DNA of 64,000 nucleotides from contig CACFNI010000006.1 of assembly GCA_902567765.1 (NCBI GenBank), positions 1 to 64,000 on the forward strand. Reading direction: 5' to 3'. A model generated the notes under the pieces. That model was not told where the DNA came from. It searched no databases and saw only the letters and a program-made list of their open reading frames with translations. Below, piece by piece: positions 46,036-54,866 of the stretch (within the stretch, counting starts at the first letter, position 1; every line of letters begins with the position of its first letter). Position numbers and translations under genes: made by a program. This DNA comes from an uncultured Pelagibacteraceae bacterium (GTDB taxonomy: Bacteria > Pseudomonadota > Alphaproteobacteria > Pelagibacterales > Pelagibacteraceae).

Positions 46036-46089
46036 ACTCCTAAAAACATATATGCTTTAATTATCTCAAGTTAATTAACTAAGAGGAGT
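46036..46089 (+). promoter_or_regulatory. Possible Shine-Dalgarno-sequestering leader of dctP
   Basis: The dctP ribosome site AGGAGT (46084-46089) is exactly complementary to ACTCCT (46036-46041) upstream, and between them lies a perfect 12-base palindrome, AGTTAATTAACT (46069-46080), which could be a hairpin or a DNA operator. Together they could form a leader that hides the ribosome site. Six pairs is short, so this is tentative. The rest of 45975-46093 shows no promoter I would defend. Confidence 0.35.
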
Positions 46090-46093
46090 AATA

Positions 46094-47239
46094 ATGATTA
46101 AAGAAAAAAAATCAATGAAGGGAAAGATTCCTTCAAGACGTAAGTTCTTTAAGACAGCAGCGGTAGCAGGGGCAGCTGCAGTAGCAATGCCTTATGTTAA
46201 CCTTGGTGCAGCGCAGACTTTAAAAATGCAAGCTGCATGGCCAAGCGGAGCTAACATCTTTTTTGAAATGGCAGGAGATTACTGCAAGATGGTTAGCGAC
46301 ATGTCTGGAGGATCTTTAAAAATAGATCTTCAGCCTGTTGGTGCAGTTGTAAAGACTAGTGAAATTGGACAAGCAGTTAGTTCAGGAGCCGTAGATATGG
46401 GTCACTGGGTAACAGCTTACTGGTACGGTAAAAATGCAGCAGCATCTTTATTCGGAACAGGACCTTCATATGGTATGTCATCTCAAGAAGTTATGGGATG
46501 GATGGAATATGGCGGAGGAAGAGCACTTTATGAAGAAACTATTAAAAAAGTTGGTTTCGACTATACTGGTGTTTTTCATATGCCTATGCCAGCACAACCG
46601 TTTGGATGGTTTAAGAAAAATGTAACTAAAGTATCTGATGTAAAAGGTATGAAGTATAGAACAGTTGGTCTTGCTACTAACGTTCTTACTGCGATGGGGA
46701 TGGTAGTTAGACAATTACCAGGTGGTGAAATTCAACCAGCTATGAAAACTGGATTGATTGAAGCTGCTGAGTTTAACAACCCAACTTCAGACTCTCAGTT
46801 TGGTATGCAGGATGTTTCTAAGCATTATCACTTAGGAAGTTTCCACCAATCTCAAGAGATGTTTGAAATACCTATAAACAATAAAACTTTTAATGGTCTG
46901 TCGCCAGCTAACCAAGCAATATTAAAAAATGCTGCTTATGCTGCAAATACAGACAATTATTTCAAAGCATTAGTTAGATATTCAGCTGACTTATCTAAAT
47001 TAATGAACGAACATAAAGTTAATGTTTACCAAACGTCTGATGAGATTTTAGCTCAACAATTAAAAGGTTGGGATAAAGTTATCGGTGATTTCAATAAGAA
47101 AGATCCTTTCTTTAAGAAAATCGTTGATTCTCAAAAAGCATACGCTAAGAGAGTAATGAAGTACTTGCTGATGAACCAGCCTAATTACAAATTAGCATAT
47201 GAAAATGAGTTCGGACCTATTGGAAAAGTTAAGATATAA
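46094..47239 (+). CDS. dctP: TRAP transporter substrate-binding protein DctP
   Basis: Periplasmic receptor of a TRAP carboxylate transporter. A twin-arginine signal, PSRRKFFKTAAVAGAAAVAM (residues about 13-32), is followed by cleavage near GAAQ. The mature protein has the WPSGANIFFEMAGD opening, GAVDMGHWVTAYWYG, the carboxylate-binding region RTVGLATNVLTAMG and AAEFNNPTSDSQFGM, which resemble receptors for 2-oxo and 2-hydroxy acids. Strong AGAGGAGTAATA ribosome site. A hairpin terminator after the gene would favour excess receptor over the membrane subunits. Codon use is less AT-extreme than in neighbours. Confidence 0.93.
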   Translation: MIKEKKSMKGKIPSRRKFFKTAAVAGAAAVAMPYVNLGAAQTLKMQAAWPSGANIFFEMAGDYCKMVSDMSGGSLKIDLQPVGAVVKTSEIGQAVSSGAVDMGHWVTAYWYGKNAAASLFGTGPSYGMSSQEVMGWMEYGGGRALYEETIKKVGFDYTGVFHMPMPAQPFGWFKKNVTKVSDVKGMKYRTVGLATNVLTAMGMVVRQLPGGEIQPAMKTGLIEAAEFNNPTSDSQFGMQDVSKHYHLGSFHQSQEMFEIPINNKTFNGLSPANQAILKNAAYAANTDNYFKALVRYSADLSKLMNEHKVNVYQTSDEILAQQLKGWDKVIGDFNKKDPFFKKIVDSQKAYAKRVMKYLLMNQPNYKLAYENEFGPIGKVKI

Positions 47240-47257
47240 TTATTAACTTAAATATTT

Positions 47258-47288
47258 AAAAAGGGGACCATTTGGTCCCCTTTTTTTT
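47258..47288 (+). terminator. Intra-operon terminator between dctP and dctQ
   Basis: GGGGACC (47263-47269), loop ATTT and GGTCCCC (47274-47280), lengthened by A5/T5 pairing on either side, followed by eight T. This is a textbook Rho-independent terminator 19 bases after dctP and 39 before dctQ. Partial read-through would give the usual high ratio of binding protein to permease. Confidence 0.93.
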
Positions 47289-47326
47289 GTTTGCTTTAAT
47301 TACATATTTTAACATAAGGTGTAAGA

Positions 47327-47914
47327 ATGAAATCTTTCATAAAATTTGCCGACACACTAAGCGCATCAATGGGCAAAGCATTTTCTTGGTGTATAGTAAT
47401 TTTAATGGGAGGAACTTGCTATGAAGTGATCATGGCATACGCATTTAATAGTCCAACTTTATGGAACTTTGATTTCAGTTTGCAAATGTATGGCGCTATC
47501 TTTATGATGGCAGGCGCATATACTTTATCAACCGAAGCTCATGTAAGAGGAGACGTTATCTACAGATTATTCCCAACAAGGGTTCAAGGTTGGATTGATT
47601 TAATTTTATATTTTTTATTTTTCTTTCCAGGAATTTTAGCTTTAGCTTTTTATGGTTACGAATATGCTGCTTTAGCTTGGAAAATAAAAGAAACAAGCTG
47701 GAACAGTCCAGCACAAATACAAATTTATATGGCTAAATCTTTAATACCTCTATCAGGTACTTTATTGACTATACAGGGCATAAGTGAGGTTTTTAGAGCT
47801 ATCATTTGTATTAGAACAGGTCATTGGCCTCAAAGAGCATCAGCAGATGCCGAAGAGACTGAAAAAGTATTAATGAGAACTTCACAAAAGGACGATAAAG
47901 CAGATGTTATTTGA
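47327..47914 (+). CDS. dctQ: TRAP transporter small permease DctQ
   Basis: Four-helix membrane subunit of the TRAP transporter (helices about 16-36, 50-70, 87-108, 135-155) with MYGAIFMMAGAYTLSTEAHVRGDVIY, the DctQ landmark, near residues 50-75. The 195 residues include a charged tail. Overlaps dctM by 11 bases. It has no close ATG alternative and starts just after the terminator. Confidence 0.92.
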   Translation: MKSFIKFADTLSASMGKAFSWCIVILMGGTCYEVIMAYAFNSPTLWNFDFSLQMYGAIFMMAGAYTLSTEAHVRGDVIYRLFPTRVQGWIDLILYFLFFFPGILALAFYGYEYAALAWKIKETSWNSPAQIQIYMAKSLIPLSGTLLTIQGISEVFRAIICIRTGHWPQRASADAEETEKVLMRTSQKDDKADVI

Positions 47915-49265
47915 ACTAACAAATCCAGAAATTGCAATTTTAATGATGAGCTTGTTTCTGTTCGCAGTTTTATTAGGTTTTCCAATTGCATTTACATTGC
48001 TAGCAATGGGAGTGGGTTTTGGTTATTATGCTTATTTTGATCCAAGTAGGATGGATCATTTATTTGATAACCGGATATTTTCCTTATTAGTTTCTAATAC
48101 ATATACTATCATGGATAACACAGTGTTAACCGCCGTCCCCTTGTTTTTATTTATGGGATACTTAGTTGAAAGAGCAGGTATTGTTGCAAAATTATTTTTT
48201 GCAATAAGACTAGCATCACATAGACTTCCAGCATCAATGGCAGTTGCTGCCCTTGTCACTTGTGCATTATTTTCAACAGCAACAGGAATAATTGGTGCAG
48301 TAGTTACACTTATGGGGCTTCTTGCATGGCCAGCAATGATCAGGGCTGGATATGATAAAAAATTTGCATCTGGAGTGATTTGTTCTGGAGGATGTTTAGG
48401 AATTTTAATCCCACCCAGCATTATGCTTATTGTCTATGCAGTAATTGCCCAATTGTCACCATTAAGGCTTTTTGCAGCAGCAATATTTCCAGGTTTGATG
48501 TTGGCAGGATTGTACATTCTATATGTTATAATCAGAGCATATTTAAATCCTTCACTGGCTCCAAAACCTGCAGCAGAAGAAATTCCACCAAGATCAGAGA
48601 TTTTAAAAGAAGTTTTAGTTTCATTTGTTCCATTATTTTCTCTTATCATTTTGGTATTAGGAACAATTTTAGCTGGATTAGCAACACCTGCCGAAGCTGC
48701 AGCTGTCGGTGCATTTGGAGCGTTAGTGCTTTCATATTTTTATAAATCTTTAAAATGGAAAAACTTTAAAGAGTCAGTTTTTTTAACAGCAAAAACAAGT
48801 GCGATGATAATGTGGTTGTTCGTTGGATCATGGACTTTTGCATCAGTATTTTCTTATCTTGGTGGGCATGAAGTGTTTGAACACTTTTTTAAATCAATGG
48901 ATATTGAGCCTTGGCAATTTTTAGTTATAACACAAATAATAATATTCCTCCTTGGATGGCCACTCGAGTGGACTGAAATACTTATAATTTTTGTTCCGAT
49001 TTTTTTACCATTAGTAGAATTTTTTGGAGTGAACCCATATTTTTTTGCAATGCTTATAGCTTTAAACCTACAAACTTCTTTTTTAACGCCCCCAATGGCA
49101 ATGTCAGCTTATTACTTAAAGGGCGTTCAAAGTAAGAACGTTCAACTTATGGAAATTTTCACAGGGATCATGCCCTTCCTAGGAATTGTAATACTTGCGA
49201 TGGTTTTAATGTACATGTTTCCTGGAATCGCATTATGGCTACCTGATACATTATTTGCACAATAA
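47904..49265 (+). CDS. dctM: TRAP transporter large permease DctM
   Basis: Twelve-helix ion-transporter-like subunit, driven by a sodium gradient in characterised systems. GFPIAFTLLAMGVGFGYYAYF near the N-terminus, AVPLFLFMGYLVERAGIV near 70-87, GCLGILIPPSIMLIVYAV near 156-173 and the TPPMAMSAYYLKGV end block are typical. The 453 residues are complete. It lies 7 bases before the amidase gene, so both are likely co-transcribed. Confidence 0.94.
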   Translation: MLFELTNPEIAILMMSLFLFAVLLGFPIAFTLLAMGVGFGYYAYFDPSRMDHLFDNRIFSLLVSNTYTIMDNTVLTAVPLFLFMGYLVERAGIVAKLFFAIRLASHRLPASMAVAALVTCALFSTATGIIGAVVTLMGLLAWPAMIRAGYDKKFASGVICSGGCLGILIPPSIMLIVYAVIAQLSPLRLFAAAIFPGLMLAGLYILYVIIRAYLNPSLAPKPAAEEIPPRSEILKEVLVSFVPLFSLIILVLGTILAGLATPAEAAAVGAFGALVLSYFYKSLKWKNFKESVFLTAKTSAMIMWLFVGSWTFASVFSYLGGHEVFEHFFKSMDIEPWQFLVITQIIIFLLGWPLEWTEILIIFVPIFLPLVEFFGVNPYFFAMLIALNLQTSFLTPPMAMSAYYLKGVQSKNVQLMEIFTGIMPFLGIVILAMVLMYMFPGIALWLPDTLFAQ

Positions 49266-49272
49266 TTTATAG

Positions 49273-50610
49273 ATGACGAATGTATTTTCATTGCCAATTT
49301 CAGAATTAGCTGAAAGAATTAGAAAGTCACAACTTACATCTGTAGAAATATGTGAGCATTATATAAGCCAAATAAATAAGTTTGAGAAAGACGTGAAAGC
49401 ATGGGCTTATTTTGATAAAAAACTTTTGATAGAAAAAGCAACAGAAGCTGACACATATAGAAAATCTGGAAAGCCAATGGGATTGTTACATGGCATCCCA
49501 GTAGCGCTTAAAGATATAATAGGTACGTATGATATGCCAACAGAATGTGGAACTGTATTAAGAAAAGGTAAGACACAATCTCAAAATTCAGAAATTGTAG
49601 ATTTATTAAAATCTGAAGGAGCAATTATAATGGGAAAAACTGCTACATCCGAGTTAGCATACCTCGGACCGCCACCAACTAGAAATCCACATGATTATTC
49701 TAGAACACCAGGTGGATCTTCGAGTGGATCTGCTGCGGTAATTGCAACTCATATGGCACCTCTATCTATTGGTTCCCAAACCGGTGGTTCTGTAATTAGA
49801 CCAGCATCTTACTGTGGTGTAGTAGGGTATAAGCCAAGTTATGGTTTAATTTCAAGAAATGGAGTTTTAAGAACATCTTATAATCTTGATCACATTGGTG
49901 TGTTCGGAAAAACCGTTCAAGATGTTGCGCTTCTAGCTAAAGTATTAATTAAAAAGGACCAATATGATGAAGCCACAATACATTATTCTTCCGAATTTAT
50001 GCTGGATGAATGTTTAAAAGGTCCAATGTTTGAACCTAAGTTTATATTTTATAAAACTGAAAGCTGGAAAAAAATTGACAAAAAATCGAGAGAGTCTTTT
50101 GAGTTTTTCATAAAATCTTTTAAAAAAAATATTGAAATATTTGACACACCGTCATACTTCAAAGATATAGACAAATACCATCGAGTAATTCATGAAACAG
50201 ACTTATCTAATAATTTTCAGATGTACTTCAAAAAATCTAAAAATAAACTATCAAAAGAAATGCAGTCTGCAATTTCTCGAGGAATGAAATATTCAGCAAA
50301 AGAATATTTAGATGCGGTAGATTTTATGAAAAGAAGTTATGAATCGTATAAAGAAGTATTTGAAGATTATCATGGTGTATTAAGCCCATGCACAACAGGA
50401 GTTGCAGATAAAGGTTTAAAAAGTACTGGAAGTGCAGATTTTAATCGAGTGTGGTCGTATATGCACACACCTGCAATTTCTCTGCCTTTACTTCAGGGTG
50501 AAAATAATTTACCTTTAGGAATACAATTAATTGGTGATAAGTACGACGATCATAGATTTCTTGGGGTTGCTAGATGGTTAGAACAAAAAAGTAAAAAATA
50601 TGATGAATAA
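49273..50610 (+). CDS. Amidase (amidase signature family)
   Basis: Hydrolyses a C-N amide bond of unknown substrate. Ser-cisSer-Lys triad: lysine in HGIPVALKDIIGTYDMPTE near residue 79, serines in TPGGSSSGSAAVIA near 150-163 and SIGSQTGGSVIRPASYCGVVG near 171-191. The 445 residues are typical. Position directly behind the TRAP permease genes suggests that the amide, or its product, is what the transporter brings in, by inference. Confidence 0.9.
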   Translation: MTNVFSLPISELAERIRKSQLTSVEICEHYISQINKFEKDVKAWAYFDKKLLIEKATEADTYRKSGKPMGLLHGIPVALKDIIGTYDMPTECGTVLRKGKTQSQNSEIVDLLKSEGAIIMGKTATSELAYLGPPPTRNPHDYSRTPGGSSSGSAAVIATHMAPLSIGSQTGGSVIRPASYCGVVGYKPSYGLISRNGVLRTSYNLDHIGVFGKTVQDVALLAKVLIKKDQYDEATIHYSSEFMLDECLKGPMFEPKFIFYKTESWKKIDKKSRESFEFFIKSFKKNIEIFDTPSYFKDIDKYHRVIHETDLSNNFQMYFKKSKNKLSKEMQSAISRGMKYSAKEYLDAVDFMKRSYESYKEVFEDYHGVLSPCTTGVADKGLKSTGSADFNRVWSYMHTPAISLPLLQGENNLPLGIQLIGDKYDDHRFLGVARWLEQKSKKYDE

Positions 50611-50779
50611 AATTGCAACAATAGTAGGTTTGTCTTTTTGCCTTTTCTTTTTAATAGGACTTGCAACAACTCTTACAAGATCAATGATGATAGGTTTCTT
50701 AGATGTTTTACCAGTCTATATATTTATGGGTATTGCAATAGCAATGATGATATACGAGGCTTTTTTCGACAAAAAATAA
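50600..50779 (+). CDS. Small two-helix membrane protein (unknown)
   Basis: A 59-residue frame starting inside the end of the amidase gene (ATGATGAATAA overlap) and reading MMNKIATIVGLSFCLFFLIG..., with two hydrophobic segments (about 6-23 and 35-52) separated by TTLTRSMMIG. It ends in TAA at 50777-50779. The overlap with the amidase stop, dense hydrophobicity and lack of any other gene in 50611-50790 make it credible. I do not recognise the family. It may be an accessory to the TRAP transporter. Confidence 0.62.
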   Translation: MMNKIATIVGLSFCLFFLIGLATTLTRSMMIGFLDVLPVYIFMGIAIAMMIYEAFFDKK

Positions 50780-50808
50780 TCTGATTATAATTGCTTAAGA
50801 TTAAAAAA

Positions 50809-51597
50809 ATGATTTCAAATATTTTTTTTACCTTAGTTTTAATCTATTTTTTTGTTACAATATTTTTATATTTTTATCAGGATAAACTTCTTTATCATCC
50901 AAATGTTAATGCAAGAAGTAGCTATGAATTAGATCATAAAGTAGATGAAATTCTGATACCATCCGATAATGACCTAATTGCTTGGCATTATAAAAATAAA
51001 GAAAATTTTAAGACTTTAGTTTTTTTCCATGGTAATGCAGGCGATCTATCTAATAGGATTTACAAATTAAACGAATTATCAAAATTGAAATTAAATTATC
51101 TAATTTTTGCGTATAGAGGATTTAATGGAAGTAAAGGTAAACCATCTGAGAAAGGACTATATAAAGATGCTGAAAATATACTTAATTGGCTTAAATCAAA
51201 TAAAATTTTTGAGAATAATATAATTATATATGGCGAGTCCCTTGGAACAGCTGTTGCAGTTCATATTGCTCAGAATAAAAATTTTTCAGGGATAATTTTA
51301 GAAGCACCCTTTACATCAATGATTGAACTTGGACAGAAATATTATCCTATTTTTCCCGTAAAATTTCTTCTTAAAGATAAATACGAAAGCTTTAAAAAAA
51401 TTAATAAAATTAAATCACCTGTATTGGTAATGCATGGTAAAAAAGATAAAATTGTTCCATTTTATATGGGAAAGCAAATATTTGAAATTTTACCATCACC
51501 GAAGTTTAGTTATTTTAATGAGCAAGATGATCATATGATGGAATATAATCAAGATCTGATCGATTCTATAAAAAATTTTATTAACCAGTTAAGTTAG
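50809..51597 (+). CDS. Alpha/beta hydrolase with N-terminal membrane anchor
   Basis: Serine hydrolase of the BEM46-like type. One N-terminal helix (residues 3-23), then LVFFHGNAGDLSNR (oxyanion loop), IYGESLGTAVA with nucleophile Ser, MHGKKDKIVP with Asp, and a C-terminal DDHMM with His. I prefer ATG 50809 over TTG 50791, because the helix begins right after it. Substrate unknown. Its TAG overlaps the stop codon of convergent ftsY. Confidence 0.82.
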   Translation: MISNIFFTLVLIYFFVTIFLYFYQDKLLYHPNVNARSSYELDHKVDEILIPSDNDLIAWHYKNKENFKTLVFFHGNAGDLSNRIYKLNELSKLKLNYLIFAYRGFNGSKGKPSEKGLYKDAENILNWLKSNKIFENNIIIYGESLGTAVAVHIAQNKNFSGIILEAPFTSMIELGQKYYPIFPVKFLLKDKYESFKKINKIKSPVLVMHGKKDKIVPFYMGKQIFEILPSPKFSYFNEQDDHMMEYNQDLIDSIKNFINQLS

Positions 51598-52511
51598 TTT
51601 GTGCTGATAAAAGCATCTGCAAATTTTTCTGCTTCAAAAATTTGTAAATCATCCTCTTTTTCACCCAGACCCAAAGCTACAATTGGTAATTTATATTTTT
51701 TAGCCACAGCTATTAAAATTCCACCTTTTGCAGTTCCATCAAGTTTAGTCATAATTAAACCTGTTATTGGAATAATTTTATTAAATTCCTCAACTTGATT
51801 TATTACATTTTGCCCAGAGGTTGCATCCAAAACCAACAGAACTTCATGAGGTGCATTTGAATCAATTTTTTTCGTCACATTTGCTATTTTCTTATATTCC
51901 TCCATTAAATTTTTTTTATTTTGTAATCTTCCTGCGGTATCTATTAGAACATGGGTAAATTTATTTTTCATAGCTTCATCGACTGCCTTAAATGCAACAG
52001 AAGCCGGGTCAGAACCTTGTGAAGATTTAACTAAATCTATGCTTGTTTTTTTAGCCCAGTTTTCTAGTTGTTCAATTGCTGCAGCTCTAAAAGTATCAGA
52101 TGCTGCAAAAATAACTTTATTACCATTTTTTTTTAAGATTTTTCCTATTTTTCCTATTGTAGTTGTTTTCCCAACACCATTAACACCAGAAATAAGAATA
52201 GTATTTAAAGAATTTTTATTTAAAAAAAAATCATTTTTTTCCAAAGGAGACATTAAGTTAACTATATAATTTTTAAGAATTGAATTAATTTCTTCTAATT
52301 TATTTTTATTTGGATCAATTTTTTTTCCTGCAATTATATTTCTAATTTCCTCTGATGCAGTTACACCTACGTCAGACTTTATTAAAAATTCCTCAATTTC
52401 ATCCAATGTTTTATCGTCAATTTCTTTTTTTATGATTATTTCTTTAAGCCCAGATGTAAAAGCTGAGGCACTTTTTTTAAAACCAAATTTAAATTTATCA
52501 AATAAACCCAT
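51594..52511 (-). CDS. ftsY: Signal recognition particle receptor FtsY
   Basis: SRP receptor GTPase for co-translational targeting. The N domain begins almost at once (the acidic A domain of E. coli is missing), followed by the G domain: GVNGVGKTTTIGKIGK, AASDTFRAAAIEQLENWAK, VLIDTAGR, GLIMTKLDGTAKGG and the GLGEKEDDLQIFEAEKF ending. The 305 residues fit the short alphaproteobacterial type. The partner Ffh is encoded 1 kb away on the other strand. It starts at the last base of dapF. Confidence 0.95.
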   Translation of the reverse strand: MGLFDKFKFGFKKSASAFTSGLKEIIIKKEIDDKTLDEIEEFLIKSDVGVTASEEIRNIIAGKKIDPNKNKLEEINSILKNYIVNLMSPLEKNDFFLNKNSLNTILISGVNGVGKTTTIGKIGKILKKNGNKVIFAASDTFRAAAIEQLENWAKKTSIDLVKSSQGSDPASVAFKAVDEAMKNKFTHVLIDTAGRLQNKKNLMEEYKKIANVTKKIDSNAPHEVLLVLDATSGQNVINQVEEFNKIIPITGLIMTKLDGTAKGGILIAVAKKYKLPIVALGLGEKEDDLQIFEAEKFADAFISTN

Positions 52512-53335
52512 TAAATTTTTAATCTTATCTCTTTAATATTAGATACAGGTCCTGTCATATATACTGGGCCACCACCCATATCAAAATCAATCTCAAGAGT
52601 TCCTTCCTTAAAGTGAACTTTGCAATTTTTTTCAGTTAATTGATTTATATATCCAGCTACTACAGCTGCACATGCCGCTGTTCCACAAGCTTTTGTTTGA
52701 CCAGCTCCTCTTTCCCAAACATTTACTTTTATATTTTTAAAATCATCTAGTACTTCTGCAAAGGTTAAATTTACCCTTTCAGGAAAAAAATGATGATTTT
52801 CAACTTTAGGTCCAATTTTTTTTATATCAACTTTTTCACAATCTTTGACAAAATAAATAATATGTGGGTTACCTACATTTACACAGTAACCATTTCCATA
52901 TTCTTTTTCCAAAAAATCTATTGAAACATTCCTAGGATTTAAGCCTTCTTTTAAAGGTATTTCCTCTGCTTTATCAAATTTTGGTAAGCCCATATCTATT
53001 CTTACATTTTTTTCATTTAAAATTTCTGCCTCTAAAATTGTTTTATCAGCTTTCAAATTTATAAATCTTTGATTATTTTCTTTTGAAATTAAATATGCAA
53101 CGCATCTACTCCCATTTCCACATGCGCCTACCTCAACACCGTCAGAATTGTAAATTTTAATTGGAAAAACATCATCAACCTTTTTTTCAATAAATATTAT
53201 TTGATCAAATCCAACATTACTTCTATTACCTATTTTTATAATTTGTTCTTTAGTTAGACTTACATCATCTTTTCTCCTGTCAATAATGACAAAGTCATTT
53301 CCTAGACCATCCATTTTATAAGCTTTAAATTCCAT
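52511..53335 (-). CDS. dapF: Diaminopimelate epimerase
   Basis: Racemises LL-diaminopimelate to the meso form for lysine and peptidoglycan. Catalytic cysteines in VGACGNGSRCVAYL near residue 72 and TKACGTAACAAVVAG near 215 are intact, with MDGLGNDFVIID at the N-terminus. The 274 residues are normal. It is divergent from ffh, with 159 bases between them; frequent upstream neighbour of ftsY in this lineage. Confidence 0.95.
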   Translation of the reverse strand: MEFKAYKMDGLGNDFVIIDRRKDDVSLTKEQIIKIGNRSNVGFDQIIFIEKKVDDVFPIKIYNSDGVEVGACGNGSRCVAYLISKENNQRFINLKADKTILEAEILNEKNVRIDMGLPKFDKAEEIPLKEGLNPRNVSIDFLEKEYGNGYCVNVGNPHIIYFVKDCEKVDIKKIGPKVENHHFFPERVNLTFAEVLDDFKNIKVNVWERGAGQTKACGTAACAAVVAGYINQLTEKNCKVHFKEGTLEIDFDMGGGPVYMTGPVSNIKEIRLKI

Positions 53336-53370
53336 ATATTTTTATGTTTATCTTATTTATTGACATTTTG

Positions 53371-53494
53371 AACCTCTATTATAGGTTAACGCAATTTCCG
53401 CAAATACAGCATTTTGCGGTGTCTTTGGAAACAAAGAGATCGACACCAGTCAGCGAGGGTTCGCCCACTGGTGCGATAGCTGCTGGATGAAATT
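53371..53494 (+). ncRNA. Structured leader RNA upstream of ffh
   Basis: Several perfect helices fall in 124 bases before the ffh ATG: AACCT/AGGTT (53371-53375/53383-53387), CCGCAAA/TTTGCGG (53398-53404/53413-53419), TCTTTG/CAAAGA capped by a GAAA tetraloop (53422-53437), and CACCAGT/ACTGGTG (53444-53450/53467-53473). The loop CAGCA (53407-53411) can form a pseudoknot with TGCTG (53481-53485). CCAG plus CAGC (53446-53454) can instead pair with GCTGCTGG (53479-53486), mutually exclusive with the last hairpin. G+C is far above the neighbourhood. I recall proposals of a structured RNA before ffh in marine alphaproteobacteria, unverified. TTGACA at 53360-53365 could be a -35 element, but no well-spaced -10 follows. 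Confidence 0.72.
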
Positions 53495-54853
53495 ATGTTT
53501 GAAAATTTGACAAATAAATTTGAAGAAGTTTTTTCTTCTCTTAAGAAAGCACCCTCACTTGATGAGAAGCAGGTTGATGATGGAATGAGAGGTATTAGAC
53601 AAGCTCTGTTAGAAGCAGATGTATCTCTAGATGTAGCTAAAAATTTCATTGAGAGTGTTAAACCAAAAGCGCTAGGTCAAGAAATAATTAGATCTACCTC
53701 ACCTGGCCAAATAGTTATCAAAATAGTTTATGATGAGTTAGTTAAGTTACTAGGTGAAAAAAATGAAGAAATAAATTTAAATGCTGTTCCACCAGTCCCT
53801 ATGATGTTAGTAGGACTTCAGGGTTCAGGCAAAACAACTACTACAGCTAAACTAGCTAAATTTTTAGAAATTAATAAAAAAAAGAAAATTATGATGGTCA
53901 GTCTTGACGTTTATAGGCCGGCTGCGCAAGAACAATTAAAATCTTTAGGTGAACAAAATAATATAACAACGTTACCTGTCATTGAAGGACAATTACCTGC
54001 AGACATTTGTAGAAGAGCAATGAGTGCTGCTAATTTAAATGGATCAGAAATAATTTTATTCGATACAGCGGGCAGAACACAAATTGATCTTCAAATGATG
54101 AGTGAAATAAAGCAAATAGAAAATATAATTAAACCATCAGAAATATTTCTTGTAGCAGACTCTCTCACAGGTCAAGTAGCCGCTGAAGTTGCAAAAGAAT
54201 TTAAAAATACAGTAAATTTGACTGGAATAATTCTAACTAGAGCTGATGGTGACGCAAGAGGTGGAGCAGCAGTTAGCATGAAATATGTATCTCAGGTACC
54301 TATAAAATTTTTAGGTATAGGAGAAAAAATAGATAATATTGAAGTATTCCATCCAGATCGTATTGCGAACAGAATTTTAGGAATGGGAGATGTTGTTTCT
54401 TTAGTTGAAAAAGCAGCACAAGATCTTGGAGAAGAAAATATTAAAAAAGCTGAGGAAAATTTAAAAAAAGGACAATTCTCACTAGAGGACTACTTAACGC
54501 AACTTAGACAGATGAAAAAAATGGGAGGTATAGAGGGCGTTATGTCTTTTTTGCCTGGTATTTCTAAAATTAAGTCTCAAATGGATGCGGCAGGAGTTGA
54601 TGAAAAAATTATAACTCAGAATGAAGCAATAATATTATCTATGACTAAAAAAGAAAGAGACGATCCAAAAATAATAAATGGATCTCGAAAGAAAAGAATT
54701 GCTAATGGCTCTGGAACAGATGCGGCCACTATCAATAAATTGCTAAAGCAATTTAAAATGATGTCTGAAATGATGAAAAAGATGTCAAAAGGAAATCTGA
54801 AAGGTATGACTGACAAAGGAATACCACCAGAGCTTTTTAATCAATTAAAATAA
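53495..54853 (+). CDS. ffh: Signal recognition particle protein Ffh
   Basis: SRP54 GTPase that binds signal sequences with 4.5S RNA. NG domain: [18 protein letters not shown] near residues 108-125, [20 protein letters not shown] and [10 protein letters not shown]; then the methionine-rich M domain from about 300 ([19 protein letters not shown]) with the RNA-binding [20 protein letters not shown]. The 452 residues are standard. It heads ffh-rpsP-trmD-rplS, and its leader is strongly structured. Confidence 0.97.
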   Translation: MFENLTNKFEEVFSSLKKAPSLDEKQVDDGMRGIRQALLEADVSLDVAKNFIESVKPKALGQEIIRSTSPGQIVIKIVYDELVKLLGEKNEEINLNAVPPVPMMLVGLQGSGKTTTTAKLAKFLEINKKKKIMMVSLDVYRPAAQEQLKSLGEQNNITTLPVIEGQLPADICRRAMSAANLNGSEIILFDTAGRTQIDLQMMSEIKQIENIIKPSEIFLVADSLTGQVAAEVAKEFKNTVNLTGIILTRADGDARGGAAVSMKYVSQVPIKFLGIGEKIDNIEVFHPDRIANRILGMGDVVSLVEKAAQDLGEENIKKAEENLKKGQFSLEDYLTQLRQMKKMGGIEGVMSFLPGISKIKSQMDAAGVDEKIITQNEAIILSMTKKERDDPKIINGSRKKRIANGSGTDAATINKLLKQFKMMSEMMKKMSKGNLKGMTDKGIPPELFNQLK

Positions 54854-54866
54854 TGAAAGGAAAAAA

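Noticed and set aside
53390-53490. 4.5S SRP RNA gene
   Set aside because: The position before ffh is tempting, but the conserved SRP core (GGTCAGG / GGAAGCAGC) is absent and the hairpins differ.
53386-53649. Open frame on the minus strand across the ffh leader and start
   Set aside because: It is antisense to ffh and to the structured leader, has a non-family cysteine-rich sequence and no neighbours; symmetry of the hairpins explains it.
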